Origin: Anaerobacillus sp. CMMVII
GTDB taxonomy: Bacteria > Bacillota > Bacilli > Bacillales > Anaerobacillaceae
Direction: 5' to 3'
Length of the DNA stretch: 64,000 nt
Assembly: GCF_025377685.1 (NCBI RefSeq)
Contig: NZ_JACEHK010000001.1
Coordinates: forward strand, 248,001 to 312,000
Of the stretch, positions 1 through 8,267 are shown piece by piece. Position numbers and translations under genes: made by a program. The notes under the pieces are model-generated. The model saw only the letters and a list, made by a program, of their open reading frames with translations. It was not told the DNA's origin and ran no database searches. Position 1 is the stretch's first letter. Every line of letters starts with the position of its first letter.

Positions 1-705
1 ACACCCAACGATCTGTGCTGCTGCCTTCGTGACCGGCCGTTGAAGCACCTCTTCTTTTTGACCTAACTGAATGGTCTTACCACTGTCATACAAGCAAAGA
101 TAATCACATAGTCGATATGCTTCCTCGATATTGTGCGTCACAAAGAGAACAACTCCAGAAAAGCTTCGTTTAATAATCTCCAATAACTCAAATTCAAGGT
201 GTTTTTTCACGTGTTGATCTAGGGCGGAAAATGGTTCGTCCAATAATAGAATTTCAGGTTCTGTCACAAGCGTTCTCGCCAAGGCGACACGTTGCTGCTG
301 ACCTCCAGATAATTCATTAGGATAGCGATTTTCTAACCCTGTCAATTGAATAATCTGAAGCATCTCGGCGATCTTTTTGTTTTTTTCGTCCTTAGCGAGT
401 TTCTTTAAACCAAAACCAATATTCTCTGCAACAGTTAGGTGAGGAAAGAGGGCATAATTTTGAAAGACGTACCCAACTTTGCGATCTCGGGTTGGAATAG
501 TAATGTTCTTTTCATGGTCAAATAATGTTCGTTCTCCAATTGAGATTGTTCCGGAGTCAGGTTTTAACAATCCTGCAATGGCTTGTAGTGTTAAACTTTT
601 ACCACAACCAGAGGGTCCTAATATCCCAACAATTCCTTTTTCTACTTGGAAGGCGACATCAAGCTTAAAGCTTCCAAGAGATTTTTTGATGTCTACATAT
701 AACAT
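1..705 (-). CDS. modC: Molybdate-type ABC transporter ATP-binding protein (partial, 3' end outside window)
   Basis: This is the ATPase of an ABC importer, probably for molybdate because its partner permease is ModB-like. Translation of the minus strand from the ATG at 705 shows Walker A GPSGCGKS, signature LSGGQQQRV and Walker B ILLLDEPFSALD, in the normal order and spacing. The start overlaps the modB stop by one base (TAATG), and an AGGAGGGCG ribosome-binding site lies inside the end of modB, so the two are translationally coupled. The window edge removes the C-terminal part, so presence of a molybdate-binding C-terminal domain cannot be judged. Specificity is inferred from the permease; tungstate or sulfate cannot be excluded. 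Confidence 0.85.
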   Translation of the reverse strand, partial: MLYVDIKKSLGSFKLDVAFQVEKGIVGILGPSGCGKSLTLQAIAGLLKPDSGTISIGERTLFDHEKNITIPTRDRKVGYVFQNYALFPHLTVAENIGFGLKKLAKDEKNKKIAEMLQIIQLTGLENRYPNELSGGQQQRVALARTLVTEPEILLLDEPFSALDQHVKKHLEFELLEIIKRSFSGVVLFVTHNIEEAYRLCDYLCLYDSGKTIQLGQKEEVLQRPVTKAAAQIVGC

Positions 706-1385
706 TATGTTCGCCCTCCTTTGGAAACTTTGTTCTCGAGGCGGTTGATCGTAAACAATACAGTTAGGGACACAGCTGTCATTATGAATACTAGAATGTT
801 AGCTAAATCCCGGTTACCAGCCAAGAGTGCATCGTAAATGGCAATTGGCATTGTCATTGTTTTATTTGGGATGCTTCCGGCGACCATTAAAGTTGTCCCG
901 AAATCTCCTAATGCTCTAGCAAAGCCAAGGGTAATTCCAGCGACAATACCTCTCCAGGCTAAGGGAATGATTATTGTAAGAAAGATATTTAATTCTGTTC
1001 TACCCAAGACCCTTGCTGCATTGACCAGGTTAGGATCGATATTAGCAAACGCGGCTTTGGCTGACTTGATTAAAAATGGGATTGAAACAACCATCGCTGC
1101 AATAACTGCTCCTGTTGGTGTAAAGACGATCATGATATTAAAGTTTTCTTCAAGAAACCTGCCAATGCCGCTTTGTCTTCCTAACAGTACGAGTAAGTAA
1201 TAACCAAGCACAGTTGGTGGTAAAACAATTGGCAACGTAATAATCGTATCTAAAAAGTCAGCGACCTTACTTTTAGAACGACTTAAAAAGAACGCAATCG
1301 GCAGCCCGATAATAATAGTTAAAAGAGTTGCTGTGAGAGCAACTCTGAAAGATAAAAATAGTGGAAATAGATTAATTTGCTCCAT
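705..1385 (-). CDS. modB: Molybdate-type ABC transporter permease
   Basis: A 226-aa integral membrane protein with about five hydrophobic segments and an ABC-permease EAA loop (about residues 122-150, including AARVLGRTELNIF). Length and the segment RALGDFGTTLMVAG match the ModB permease family. It would form the membrane channel driven by the overlapping ModC. It is the first gene of the minus-strand unit. No substrate-binding protein gene (modA) lies upstream, because the next gene at 1590 is on the other strand. modA may lie beyond the window edge downstream of modC or elsewhere. Confidence 0.85.
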   Translation of the reverse strand: MEQINLFPLFLSFRVALTATLLTIIIGLPIAFFLSRSKSKVADFLDTIITLPIVLPPTVLGYYLLVLLGRQSGIGRFLEENFNIMIVFTPTGAVIAAMVVSIPFLIKSAKAAFANIDPNLVNAARVLGRTELNIFLTIIIPLAWRGIVAGITLGFARALGDFGTTLMVAGSIPNKTMTMPIAIYDALLAGNRDLANILVFIMTAVSLTVLFTINRLENKVSKGGRT

Positions 1386-1589
1386 AGTTAAGACTCCTTA
1401 AGAGATGCTACTTCATCCATACCTACTATCATAACAAATTAATGATCGTTTAAAAATAATAATTCATTTATAGAAGTGTATTCTCTTAAGTTACAAAGAT
1501 ATTTACTTTTCCTCCACACTTTTTTCATAAAAATATGTTACATTCAGAAAGATAACAAAAAGCGAGTTCCGATGAGGAGTGAGACTACG

Positions 1590-2297
1590 ATGGCGCATAA
1601 AGTATTAATTGTTGACGACGAAAAAGAGATGCGTATGCTCTTAAATGTTTGTTTAAAGCCATATGGATACCTGATTGATGAAGCACAAACGGGCTATGAA
1701 GCAATCGAGAAAATAATAGATGGAAAATATGATTTAATTTTATTGGATATTATGATGCCTACAATCGATGGTTTTGAAGTCTTAAAAAACGTTCGAGAAA
1801 TGATTGATAAAGATGTTCCAATTATCCTTTTAACAGCGTTAGGGGACACTGAACGAATTGTTAATGGTCTTCAGTTAGGAGCGGATGATTATATTGTGAA
1901 GCCATTTGAACCTAGAGAGCTTCAAGCAAGAATTCAGTCGATCATGAGAAGGGCCCAAAAGAGTACTGTTACTGAAGACACTACATTTAGCTTACATCAA
2001 CTCAAATTTGAAGAAGATAAGTTAAGAGTTTCTTATCTTGACCAAACCTTACCACTAACAAAGAAAGAATATAAAGTGTTGCTACGCTTAGCGAAAAATC
2101 CTGGGAGAGTCTATTCAAGAGAGCAACTTGTTCAACTTGAGTGGGATGACTTCTATGAAGGCGATGCAAGAACCATCGATACACATATCAAAAATGTCCG
2201 GGAAAAACTAAAGGCAGTCGGTTTTACAAAGCATATCGTGGAAACTGTATGGGGTGTTGGCTATCAGATGCTTGAGGATTTTCCCCATGAAGGATGA
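1590..2297 (+). CDS. OmpR/PhoB-family response regulator
   Basis: A 235-aa two-component response regulator. The N-terminal receiver domain has the acidic pair in IVDDE, phospho-acceptor Asp53 (LILLDIMMP), Thr82 and Lys104 (YIVKPFEP). The C-terminal part is a winged-helix DNA-binding domain ending GVGYQM. An upstream in-frame ATG exists at 1476, but the ATG at 1590 has a GAGGAGTGA ribosome-binding site and gives the normal family length. It overlaps the histidine kinase gene by 4 bases (ATGA), so they form one operon. The target genes cannot be told from the sequence. The divergent mod genes next door are not evidence of regulation. Confidence 0.88.
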   Translation: MAHKVLIVDDEKEMRMLLNVCLKPYGYLIDEAQTGYEAIEKIIDGKYDLILLDIMMPTIDGFEVLKNVREMIDKDVPIILLTALGDTERIVNGLQLGADDYIVKPFEPRELQARIQSIMRRAQKSTVTEDTTFSLHQLKFEEDKLRVSYLDQTLPLTKKEYKVLLRLAKNPGRVYSREQLVQLEWDDFYEGDARTIDTHIKNVREKLKAVGFTKHIVETVWGVGYQMLEDFPHEG

Positions 2298-3697
2298 TGA
2301 ATGTGAAGAAAAAGCTTTCTAAAAAAATTGCCTTCTTTGTCATACTTATCCTATTAATTGTTATTAGTACAATGGTTCTGTTTTCATATCACTTTTTTAA
2401 AAACTTTTATAAAGAACAGTTGGCGATAAATGTTGAAGAAGAGTTAAGGGCATATGCGACGATGATTGAAGAAGGAATTGATGAAGAAATAGTCGTTTAT
2501 CTTATTTTAGAAAAAAATCGGGGGCGTCATGTGCAGACGATCTTTTTTGACGAAAATCTTGAACCTAGTTATTTATCGCACCATGTCAGTGAAGAATGGT
2601 TAAACGAATATCAAGTTTGGGTTCAAGAACGCTATAAAAGTGGTGGAGATACACTACAATATGTCGATACTGGGATTAATTTTCACATTCCTCATATCTG
2701 GGCGTATCGACCAATTGTCAAAGATGGAGAGTTTCAAGGAATTTTCTTTGTCGATCAAGATACCGGTGAGTTTGAAAAAGCGAAACTACAGCTAATCTTA
2801 CTTTTGTTTGCGATGGGATTGTTCACGCTTTTAATTGGAGCTCTATTAACCATATATTTAACAAGAGTTATTTCAAAGCCATTAATTAAAATAGGTGAAA
2901 CGACTCGTGAAATTGCTAAAGGTGATTTTGATATTAAACTTTCAATCGCTAGTGACGATGAAGTTGGTCAATTAGCTACTGATATTCATGCAATGACCAA
3001 GCAATTAAAGGAATTTCGCGATTCAAAGCGACAATTTATCTCCCATATCTCTCATGATCTACGGACACCGATAACCTATATTAAAGGTTATTCAGCTGTT
3101 ATGAAGGATGCACCACAAGTTGATGAAACAGAGTGGCGACGTAACTTGGGGGTCATATATAACGAGGCGAAGAGAATGGAATATTTAGTGAGTGACTTAT
3201 TTCAACTAACCAAGTTAGAAGAGGGGAAAATTACGCTTCATAAAGAAGAGGTAGATCTCCTACAGTGGCTAGAGTCAATTATCGCAACAAGACAGTTAAT
3301 GTTTGATAATCATTCCATTACATGTGTAGTGAAAGGAAATAAAAACGAAGTGAGAGCTGTCATTGATCAGCATCGTCTTGGTCAAGCGGTCATTAATGTT
3401 TTAGAAAATAGCATTCGCTATACACCAAAGGGTGGATTGATTTTGGTTAATGTAATTGCCACAGAAAATGAAATCTCGATTGAAATACGTGACAATGGAA
3501 TTGGAATTAGTAAGGAGGATTTGCCACATATCTGGGAACGGTTTTATCGAGTTGATAAATCTAGATCTCGAGAAAGTGGAGGAAGTGGATTAGGACTAGC
3601 GATCGTAAAAGAAATTGTTGAAATTCATGGCGGGACAGTTGCAGTAGAAAGTGAAGAAGGTGTGGGAACTAATTTTTACTTGAAAATCCCATGTTAG
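2294..3697 (+). CDS. Sensor histidine kinase (HAMP, HisKA, HATPase_c)
   Basis: A 467-aa membrane histidine kinase, the partner of the response regulator that it overlaps (ATGA). It has a transmembrane segment at about 10-33, an extracytoplasmic sensor region of about 130 residues, a second segment at about 165-190, and a HAMP linker. The dimerisation domain has phospho-acceptor His254 (SHDLRTP). The ATPase domain has an N box (VLENSIRYTP), a G1 box (DNGIGIS) and a G2 box (GSGLGLAIVKEI). It probably phosphorylates Asp53 of the regulator. The signal is unknown. A second ATG three bases downstream could also serve as the start. Confidence 0.9.
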   Translation: MMNVKKKLSKKIAFFVILILLIVISTMVLFSYHFFKNFYKEQLAINVEEELRAYATMIEEGIDEEIVVYLILEKNRGRHVQTIFFDENLEPSYLSHHVSEEWLNEYQVWVQERYKSGGDTLQYVDTGINFHIPHIWAYRPIVKDGEFQGIFFVDQDTGEFEKAKLQLILLLFAMGLFTLLIGALLTIYLTRVISKPLIKIGETTREIAKGDFDIKLSIASDDEVGQLATDIHAMTKQLKEFRDSKRQFISHISHDLRTPITYIKGYSAVMKDAPQVDETEWRRNLGVIYNEAKRMEYLVSDLFQLTKLEEGKITLHKEEVDLLQWLESIIATRQLMFDNHSITCVVKGNKNEVRAVIDQHRLGQAVINVLENSIRYTPKGGLILVNVIATENEISIEIRDNGIGISKEDLPHIWERFYRVDKSRSRESGGSGLGLAIVKEIVEIHGGTVAVESEEGVGTNFYLKIPC

Positions 3698-3701
3698 AAA
3701 G

Positions 3702-3742
3702 AATCAAAAATAAAGAGCCATATCGGCTCTTTATTTTTGATT
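3702..3742. terminator. Bidirectional Rho-independent terminator
   Basis: Arms 3702-3719 and 3725-3742 form an 18-bp perfect stem around a 5-nt loop. An A-rich arm on one side and a T-rich arm on the other allow termination of both the kinase gene and the convergent gene at 3731. The stem overlaps the last codons of the minus-strand gene. Confidence 0.85.
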
Positions 3743-4294
3743 TTTTAAGTCTATTGTGGTCTTTTTCGTATCTTTATTTGCAATGACATACTGTGATTGT
3801 CCAATAAATAGAGGGATTTCAAGCTTGTCCCAATTTGGTAGTCCACCATCAAAGCGTGTTTCATCTTTGTGAAACCGCGTAATGTCACCGACGATCCAAT
3901 CATGATCACCGTATTTTTGAATGTCCTTGACTTTGCATTCATAAACAACGTAAGCCTCAGTCAGGATGGGACAATCCACGGTTTCGCCTTTTTTATAAGA
4001 AATGTTTAATGCCTCTAGTTTATCACCGTCGCGACCAGATAATTTCCCAGCACCTTCAATATATTTTGCATATTCAGCAGGAACAAATTGAATTGCAAAC
4101 TCGCCTGAATTTTTCACTAAATGGTAAGTAAAACGTTCTTCAGCAATAGCAACCCCATAAATAGGAGGAGCATAAGATATGTAGGAGTGCCAACCAGCGG
4201 CCATGATATTTTTGGTGCCGTTCCACTCAGCAGTTACTAAGGCTATTAACCCAGGGTAACAATGGAGAACCGTATTATTCGTACTTTGTAGCAT
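3731..4294 (-). CDS. Flavin reductase-like FMN-binding protein
   Basis: A 187-aa protein resembling the FMN-binding split-barrel family (flavin reductase-like, DIM6/NTAB). Members bind FMN, and many reduce flavins with NAD(P)H. Family-like features are the N-terminal strand (PGLIALVTAEW), the segment AAGWHSYISYAPPIYGVAI, which resembles the flavin-contacting region, and the conserved central part around GRDGDK. I chose the ATG at 4294 because GGAAGGTGAT lies 5 bases upstream; a TTG 15 bases further upstream is less likely. It is transcribed alone. Substrate or partner oxygenase is not evident. Confidence 0.7.
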   Translation of the reverse strand: MLQSTNNTVLHCYPGLIALVTAEWNGTKNIMAAGWHSYISYAPPIYGVAIAEERFTYHLVKNSGEFAIQFVPAEYAKYIEGAGKLSGRDGDKLEALNISYKKGETVDCPILTEAYVVYECKVKDIQKYGDHDWIVGDITRFHKDETRFDGGLPNWDKLEIPLFIGQSQYVIANKDTKKTTIDLKNQK

Positions 4295-4380
4295 CGTATC
4301 ACCTTCCAAATTGAATTTACTTTTAGTATAGAGTATTTTCCTTGGGGATGCAGTATCATCTAATAAAATTGAGTGACAAT

Positions 4381-5016
4381 TTAATAATTATAAAGTTCGA
4401 AATCCTCTGGTGATGAAGTGATGATAAAAGGCTCATTCCAATCAAGATGTCCTAGTAACGAATCGATTTTTTCACCTTCAATTAAAACAAAAACTTTCTC
4501 ATAGCCAAACTGTTCGACAACCATAGTAATTTGTGTTGCTAACATAGCTTCACCTGTTGAACCTAAGTTAGCTTCTGAAAGCTCCTTTGAAAATGAAACA
4601 TAAGCGACGCCTTCCTGGTCTTCTACAGACTGTACTACAACACCTTCTGGAAGAAGACTATGAAGACCTTCATGTTCAGGTCCTTGAATCCAACGTTGTA
4701 AAGCATTTTGAAGTCCAAATTCATTCAAAGATAACGGTAAGTCAACTTCAACTCTATAAATATCCATCAATTGGTCATCTGAGAAATATAGATTTAACTT
4801 ATCCAAAACTGCTACTTCAGTTGTAGGCTCAGTAGGTTCTGACGATTCCTCCTTTTCTAGATCAGCCTCTTCTTCAATTTCCTCTTGGTATTTTGTTTCC
4901 GGCTCATCACCAGAGGTAGGCTTTTGTTGTTCTGTCGTATTGTTAGCTCCTTGCCCACAAGCAGCTATGATTAGTGTTAATGAGAGGAATAAAATGAGCT
5001 TACTTAATTTATTCAT
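4381..5016 (-). CDS. Lipoprotein with GerM (GerMN) domain
   Basis: A 211-aa predicted lipoprotein: signal peptide with lipobox LIIAAC at about residues 16-21, then an acidic low-complexity linker (E, T, P rich, about 30-70), then a GerMN domain to the C terminus (LNLYFSDDQLMDIYRVEV, then ALQRWIQGPEHEGL). GerMN domains occur in spore germination and sporulation proteins such as GerM and also in other envelope lipoproteins. The ATG at 5016 follows AGGAAGG by 8 bases; the GTG three codons upstream is not needed. It is a single gene, so a role in germination is only suggested. Confidence 0.75.
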   Translation of the reverse strand: MNKLSKLILFLSLTLIIAACGQGANNTTEQQKPTSGDEPETKYQEEIEEEADLEKEESSEPTEPTTEVAVLDKLNLYFSDDQLMDIYRVEVDLPLSLNEFGLQNALQRWIQGPEHEGLHSLLPEGVVVQSVEDQEGVAYVSFSKELSEANLGSTGEAMLATQITMVVEQFGYEKVFVLIEGEKIDSLLGHLDWNEPFIITSSPEDFELYNY

Positions 5017-5171
5017 TTCTAGCACCTTCCTTTTAAATACATAATTTGGTTACTTTTTTAAGAATAGCACAAATGAACGGGTTAGACATTGAATATGGTA
5101 GAAAAAGAGGGGAAACTCATGATCTTTTTCTGCTCAATTTAGCCTAAATGTAAAAAAATGAGAATTTTTTA

Positions 5172-5201
5172 TTGACGTTGTAATTTAATCTGTTATATAA
5201 T
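5172..5201 (+). promoter_or_regulatory. Sigma-A promoter for the BH0509-like gene
   Basis: TTGACG at 5172-5177, an 18-bp spacer, then TATAAT at 5196-5201, about 50 bp upstream of the ATG at 5251. Confidence 0.7.
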
Positions 5202-5250
5202 ACAAATAACAAGTTAATATTGTACTAATACAAGAAAAGGGGCGATTTAA

Positions 5251-5394
5251 ATGAGCAGACAAGAACGTAAGAACATGATTAATTTTATTGAGAAGATGAA
5301 GGGGTTAGACTCAAGTCAGCTAAAGCATATGACAGATCAAGAGGTTGAGCATATTTATAATTCGCTTTATTTCAAGCTTGAACACCAAGAATAA
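5251..5394 (+). CDS. Small BH0509-like protein
   Basis: A 47-aa ORF starting MSRQERKNMINFIEKMKG, with a good ribosome-binding site (AAAGGGGCG, 9 bases before ATG) and its own sigma-A promoter. The sequence resembles the short BH0509 family of alkaliphilic Bacillaceae, which has a conserved N terminus and the pattern MTDxEVExIYN near the C terminus. The product is hydrophilic and probably helical, with no signal peptide. Function is unknown. The family assignment is from memory of the motif and not from a search. Confidence 0.65.
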   Translation: MSRQERKNMINFIEKMKGLDSSQLKHMTDQEVEHIYNSLYFKLEHQE

Positions 5395-5488
5395 GTAAGG
5401 GAGAAAAGCAGCAACTTCCCCTTTTCTTTGACTGTGATACCAATTGACTAATTCCTTTCGATGCAGCAGATATCCACTAACGAAAAAC

Positions 5489-5524
5489 AAGAAGCTATAC
5501 CTGTTTAAAGGGTATAGCTTCTTG
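5489..5524 (-). terminator. Rho-independent terminator (minus strand)
   Basis: A perfect 14-bp inverted repeat (5489-5502 with 5511-5524, 8-nt loop). On the minus strand it is followed by a T run, so it most likely ends the DUF456 gene at 5613-6095. It may also weakly end the small gene upstream. Confidence 0.65.
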
Positions 5525-5612
5525 CGTTATATCAAGAACCTAGTATCGTCTACGGATCTAGAATAAGAAAAAAACTTGTGCGATGAGTAGTAAATTAGAC
5601 GAGAAAAAGTCC

Positions 5613-6095
5613 TTATAAAAAGATGTCTAAAAGAAAGACAATGATCATAACAGCTTGGACCACTGCTTTTGCAAAGGTTCCGCTTAAAAAAGCAATTACG
5701 GTACCAATAGCTACTTTAAATGACTCTTGAAATGGTTTATGCTGTAGTAACTCTGTTACGAGTACTAATGCAAAAGGAACAAGAATGATGCCAAATGGAG
5801 GAATAACAAAGCAACCAATAATTACACCGATGGTCGCAGCGCGTAGACCCCATTTTGAACCACCATACCGTTTAACAAAATAGAGATTTGCTAAGTAATC
5901 TGTTAAAAATAAAAGGATGGTCAATACGGTAAAGGTAATCCAGGTCCACCAGGTTACCGATTCTGGTGAAATAAAGAAGTAATAGATGACAACTCCACCC
6001 CAAATTAAGAGCACTGAAGGGATTATAGGGTAAACCAACCCAATAAAACTCACAATAAACAAAGCAATAATAATGATCCATAAGACAATCTCCAT
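5613..6095 (-). CDS. DUF456 family membrane protein
   Basis: A 160-aa very hydrophobic protein with about four or five transmembrane segments. The N-terminal pattern (LVYPIIPSVLLIWGG), the TDYLAN segment and the glycine-rich segment following KWGLRAA match the DUF456 family. The molecular function of this family is unknown. It is monocistronic, with a hairpin terminator downstream at 5489-5524. Confidence 0.75.
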   Translation of the reverse strand: MEIVLWIIIIALFIVSFIGLVYPIIPSVLLIWGGVVIYYFFISPESVTWWTWITFTVLTILLFLTDYLANLYFVKRYGGSKWGLRAATIGVIIGCFVIPPFGIILVPFALVLVTELLQHKPFQESFKVAIGTVIAFLSGTFAKAVVQAVMIIVFLLDIFL

Positions 6096-6271
6096 TACAT
6101 AACCTCACTCGATTTAAATTTTCACTACTAAAATCTTGGGTTTAATTTAAGTTAAGTATACATGCAGTGTAGAGTTTAGAGTGTGAAGTTATTGCAAGAT
6201 TTGTTTAGTAGAATAAGTAATAGATAGGGATGTGTTGAATAATCACACAATAATTCTTAATTCTAAACTCG

Positions 6272-6303
6272 AAAAAAGGGACTGCGGTTGCAGTCCCTTT
6301 TTC
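6272..6303 (-). terminator. Rho-independent terminator of the opuA unit
   Basis: AAAAGGGACTGC and GCAGTCCCTTTT form a stem around a short loop. It is flanked by A and T runs and lies directly after the stop of the betaine-binding protein on the minus strand. Confidence 0.85.
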
Positions 6304-6304
6304 A

Positions 6305-7198
6305 CTAATTATTTAAGTCTTCAATCGAATTAATATCCATATAAGCAGGTACGACTAAGCCGATGCCAGCTCCTTCTAAGTTAATACCTAGGTCAACGAA
6401 GTCTTCTTTAAAGTCTTCATAATAAACAGCATGTGTACCTGGCATCCAAGCGGCTACTAGAGCATCAGCACTTCCTGTAGCAACAGCAGTCCACATTCCA
6501 GCTGCTTCAAGAGCTAAAAGTTCAACATCATAGCCGATATCTTCTAAGACTTTACCAATCATATGCGTTGAGGCGATTTCAGAATCCCAAGCTACAAAAA
6601 CTAATGTTAGCTTATCTCCATTGACTTCAGAAACGCCATCAGTCCAAACAGATACTTTGTCTTGATTATTGGCTACCCAATCAGCAGCTGCTTCTTTAGG
6701 GTCGGCACCTTCATTTACCGCTACCATTATCTCTCCCATATCCGCTTGATCCCAATAGAAGTTATCTAACACTTGGTACGCAGAAGGGTGATCTACATCT
6801 AGTCCTTTACGAACGATTGTATGGATACTTTCTGATGCACCAAAAACTCCTTTTGGATCCTCGAGGTATTTAAGGTCATATTTTGCGAATTTCCAATGAG
6901 GTGTCCAACCTGTAACAACAATAGGTTCTTCTTTCTCATAAGCGGCAGCAAGAGCTGCTGTCATAGCTGCTGATGAACTAGTTTGAAGTGTGTAGCCATC
7001 TAGTTCGTATGCTTCAATTGCTTCTTCAGTAGCAGCCATGATACCAGCACCGGCATCAATTCCTGTGATTATGTAGTCAAGTTGTGCGCCAATAGAACCG
7101 TCTCCACTAGTAGTATCAGAACCACATCCCGCAATTAGTAGTGATAGTGACAAACCTGCTACAACACTAAGTCTTTTTACGTATTTGTTCATTTTCAA
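6305..7198 (-). CDS. opuAC: Glycine betaine/proline betaine-binding lipoprotein
   Basis: Substrate-binding component of the OpuA osmoprotectant importer, anchored outside the membrane by a lipid on Cys of the lipobox LLIAGC. The lobes are in the B. subtilis OpuAC order: the ITGIDAGAGIM lobe comes first and the VAWDSEIASTH lobe second, ending MDINSIEDLNN. This is the domain-dislocated order compared with ProX. Conserved Trp residues (VTGWTPHWKF, GMWTAV, AAWMPGTH) are likely betaine-cage residues. Start may be the TTG at 7198 (5 bases after AGGAG) or the ATG at 7192. A 226-bp gap separates it from opuAB, longer than usual. Confidence 0.9.
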   Translation of the reverse strand: MKMNKYVKRLSVVAGLSLSLLIAGCGSDTTSGDGSIGAQLDYIITGIDAGAGIMAATEEAIEAYELDGYTLQTSSSAAMTAALAAAYEKEEPIVVTGWTPHWKFAKYDLKYLEDPKGVFGASESIHTIVRKGLDVDHPSAYQVLDNFYWDQADMGEIMVAVNEGADPKEAAADWVANNQDKVSVWTDGVSEVNGDKLTLVFVAWDSEIASTHMIGKVLEDIGYDVELLALEAAGMWTAVATGSADALVAAWMPGTHAVYYEDFKEDFVDLGINLEGAGIGLVVPAYMDINSIEDLNN

Positions 7199-7424
7199 CC
7201 CATCTCCTCTTAATCTTTTTTATAGCTGTATTCGCATAAATCGTTCTTCTAATGATCTTGAACTATTTAGTTACTAGCACATTTATTCTAGGACTGGAAA
7301 CTCAAGTATCTTCAAAGTAACAAAATGTACGAAACGAGCTTTTATATGAACCCTTTTTAAAACTAATTTTCGCAAAAGTCTAGGATTAGCAATGACGAAA
7401 AGAGCTAAAAAGAGTGAAAAACGC

Positions 7425-8267
7425 TTAAGCAGTTCCTTTTTGTCTATTAAAACTTTGTGTTAAACGATCTAAGATAATTGCTACGATAACTAGGGCGATA
7501 CCAGCTTCAAAGCCACCACCTGCATCATTACGTCCTACTGCATAGTAAACCTTAGTTCCAAGACCAGAAGCACCAATCATTGAGGCGATAACAACCATAG
7601 ATAGGGCAAGCATAATACTTTGGTTTACTCCAGCCATAATAGTTTTCTTGGCCATTGGTAATTGGACCTTAAATAACTTCTGCATTGGCGTTGATCCAAA
7701 AGCATCTGCTGCTTCTATTAGTTCGGTTGAAACTTGACGTATACCTAAATTCGTTAATCGAACGGTAGGTGGCATCGCAAAAATAACCGAAGCAATTACA
7801 CCTGGCACCATTCCAATTCCGAAAAATACAACTGCAGGAATTAAATAAACGAAGGCTGGCATGGTTTGCATAAAGTCTAAAATCGGTGTTACCACATTTT
7901 CAGTTGTTTTATTTTTGGCCATCCAAATACCTATTGGTACACCAAAGACTACAGAAATACCAGCAGATGTTAATACGAGCGAAAGTGTTAACATCATATC
8001 ATTCCAGTATCCTAAGTTTTGAATGAGAAATAGTCCAAAAAAAACAAAAAGTGGTAAGCCAATTTTCTTTTTCGTCGCAAAGAATGCCAATGCGGTGATC
8101 ATTAGTATAAATAACCACTCTGGAAGAACACTTAAACCAGCACTTAATTGGTCAACAAAAAATCGAATAACTGCTGTAACTCCTTTAAATAATCCATCGG
8201 CATTTTTTAACCAATCGACAAAAGCGTCAATTCCATTAGCTAGCGGAAGCCTCGGTATTAGATTCAT
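7425..8267 (-). CDS. opuAB: Glycine betaine ABC transporter permease
   Basis: A 280-aa permease with seven or eight hydrophobic segments. It has an EAA-type loop (EAADAFGSTPMQKLFKVQLP), characteristic of OpuAB/ProW proteins. It starts within the end of opuAA (32-bp overlap) with GGAGGTG 7 bases before the ATG, so synthesis is coupled to the ATPase. Together with OpuAA and OpuAC it imports glycine betaine during osmotic stress. Confidence 0.92.
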   Translation of the reverse strand: MNLIPRLPLANGIDAFVDWLKNADGLFKGVTAVIRFFVDQLSAGLSVLPEWLFILMITALAFFATKKKIGLPLFVFFGLFLIQNLGYWNDMMLTLSLVLTSAGISVVFGVPIGIWMAKNKTTENVVTPILDFMQTMPAFVYLIPAVVFFGIGMVPGVIASVIFAMPPTVRLTNLGIRQVSTELIEAADAFGSTPMQKLFKVQLPMAKKTIMAGVNQSIMLALSMVVIASMIGASGLGTKVYYAVGRNDAGGGFEAGIALVIVAIILDRLTQSFNRQKGTA

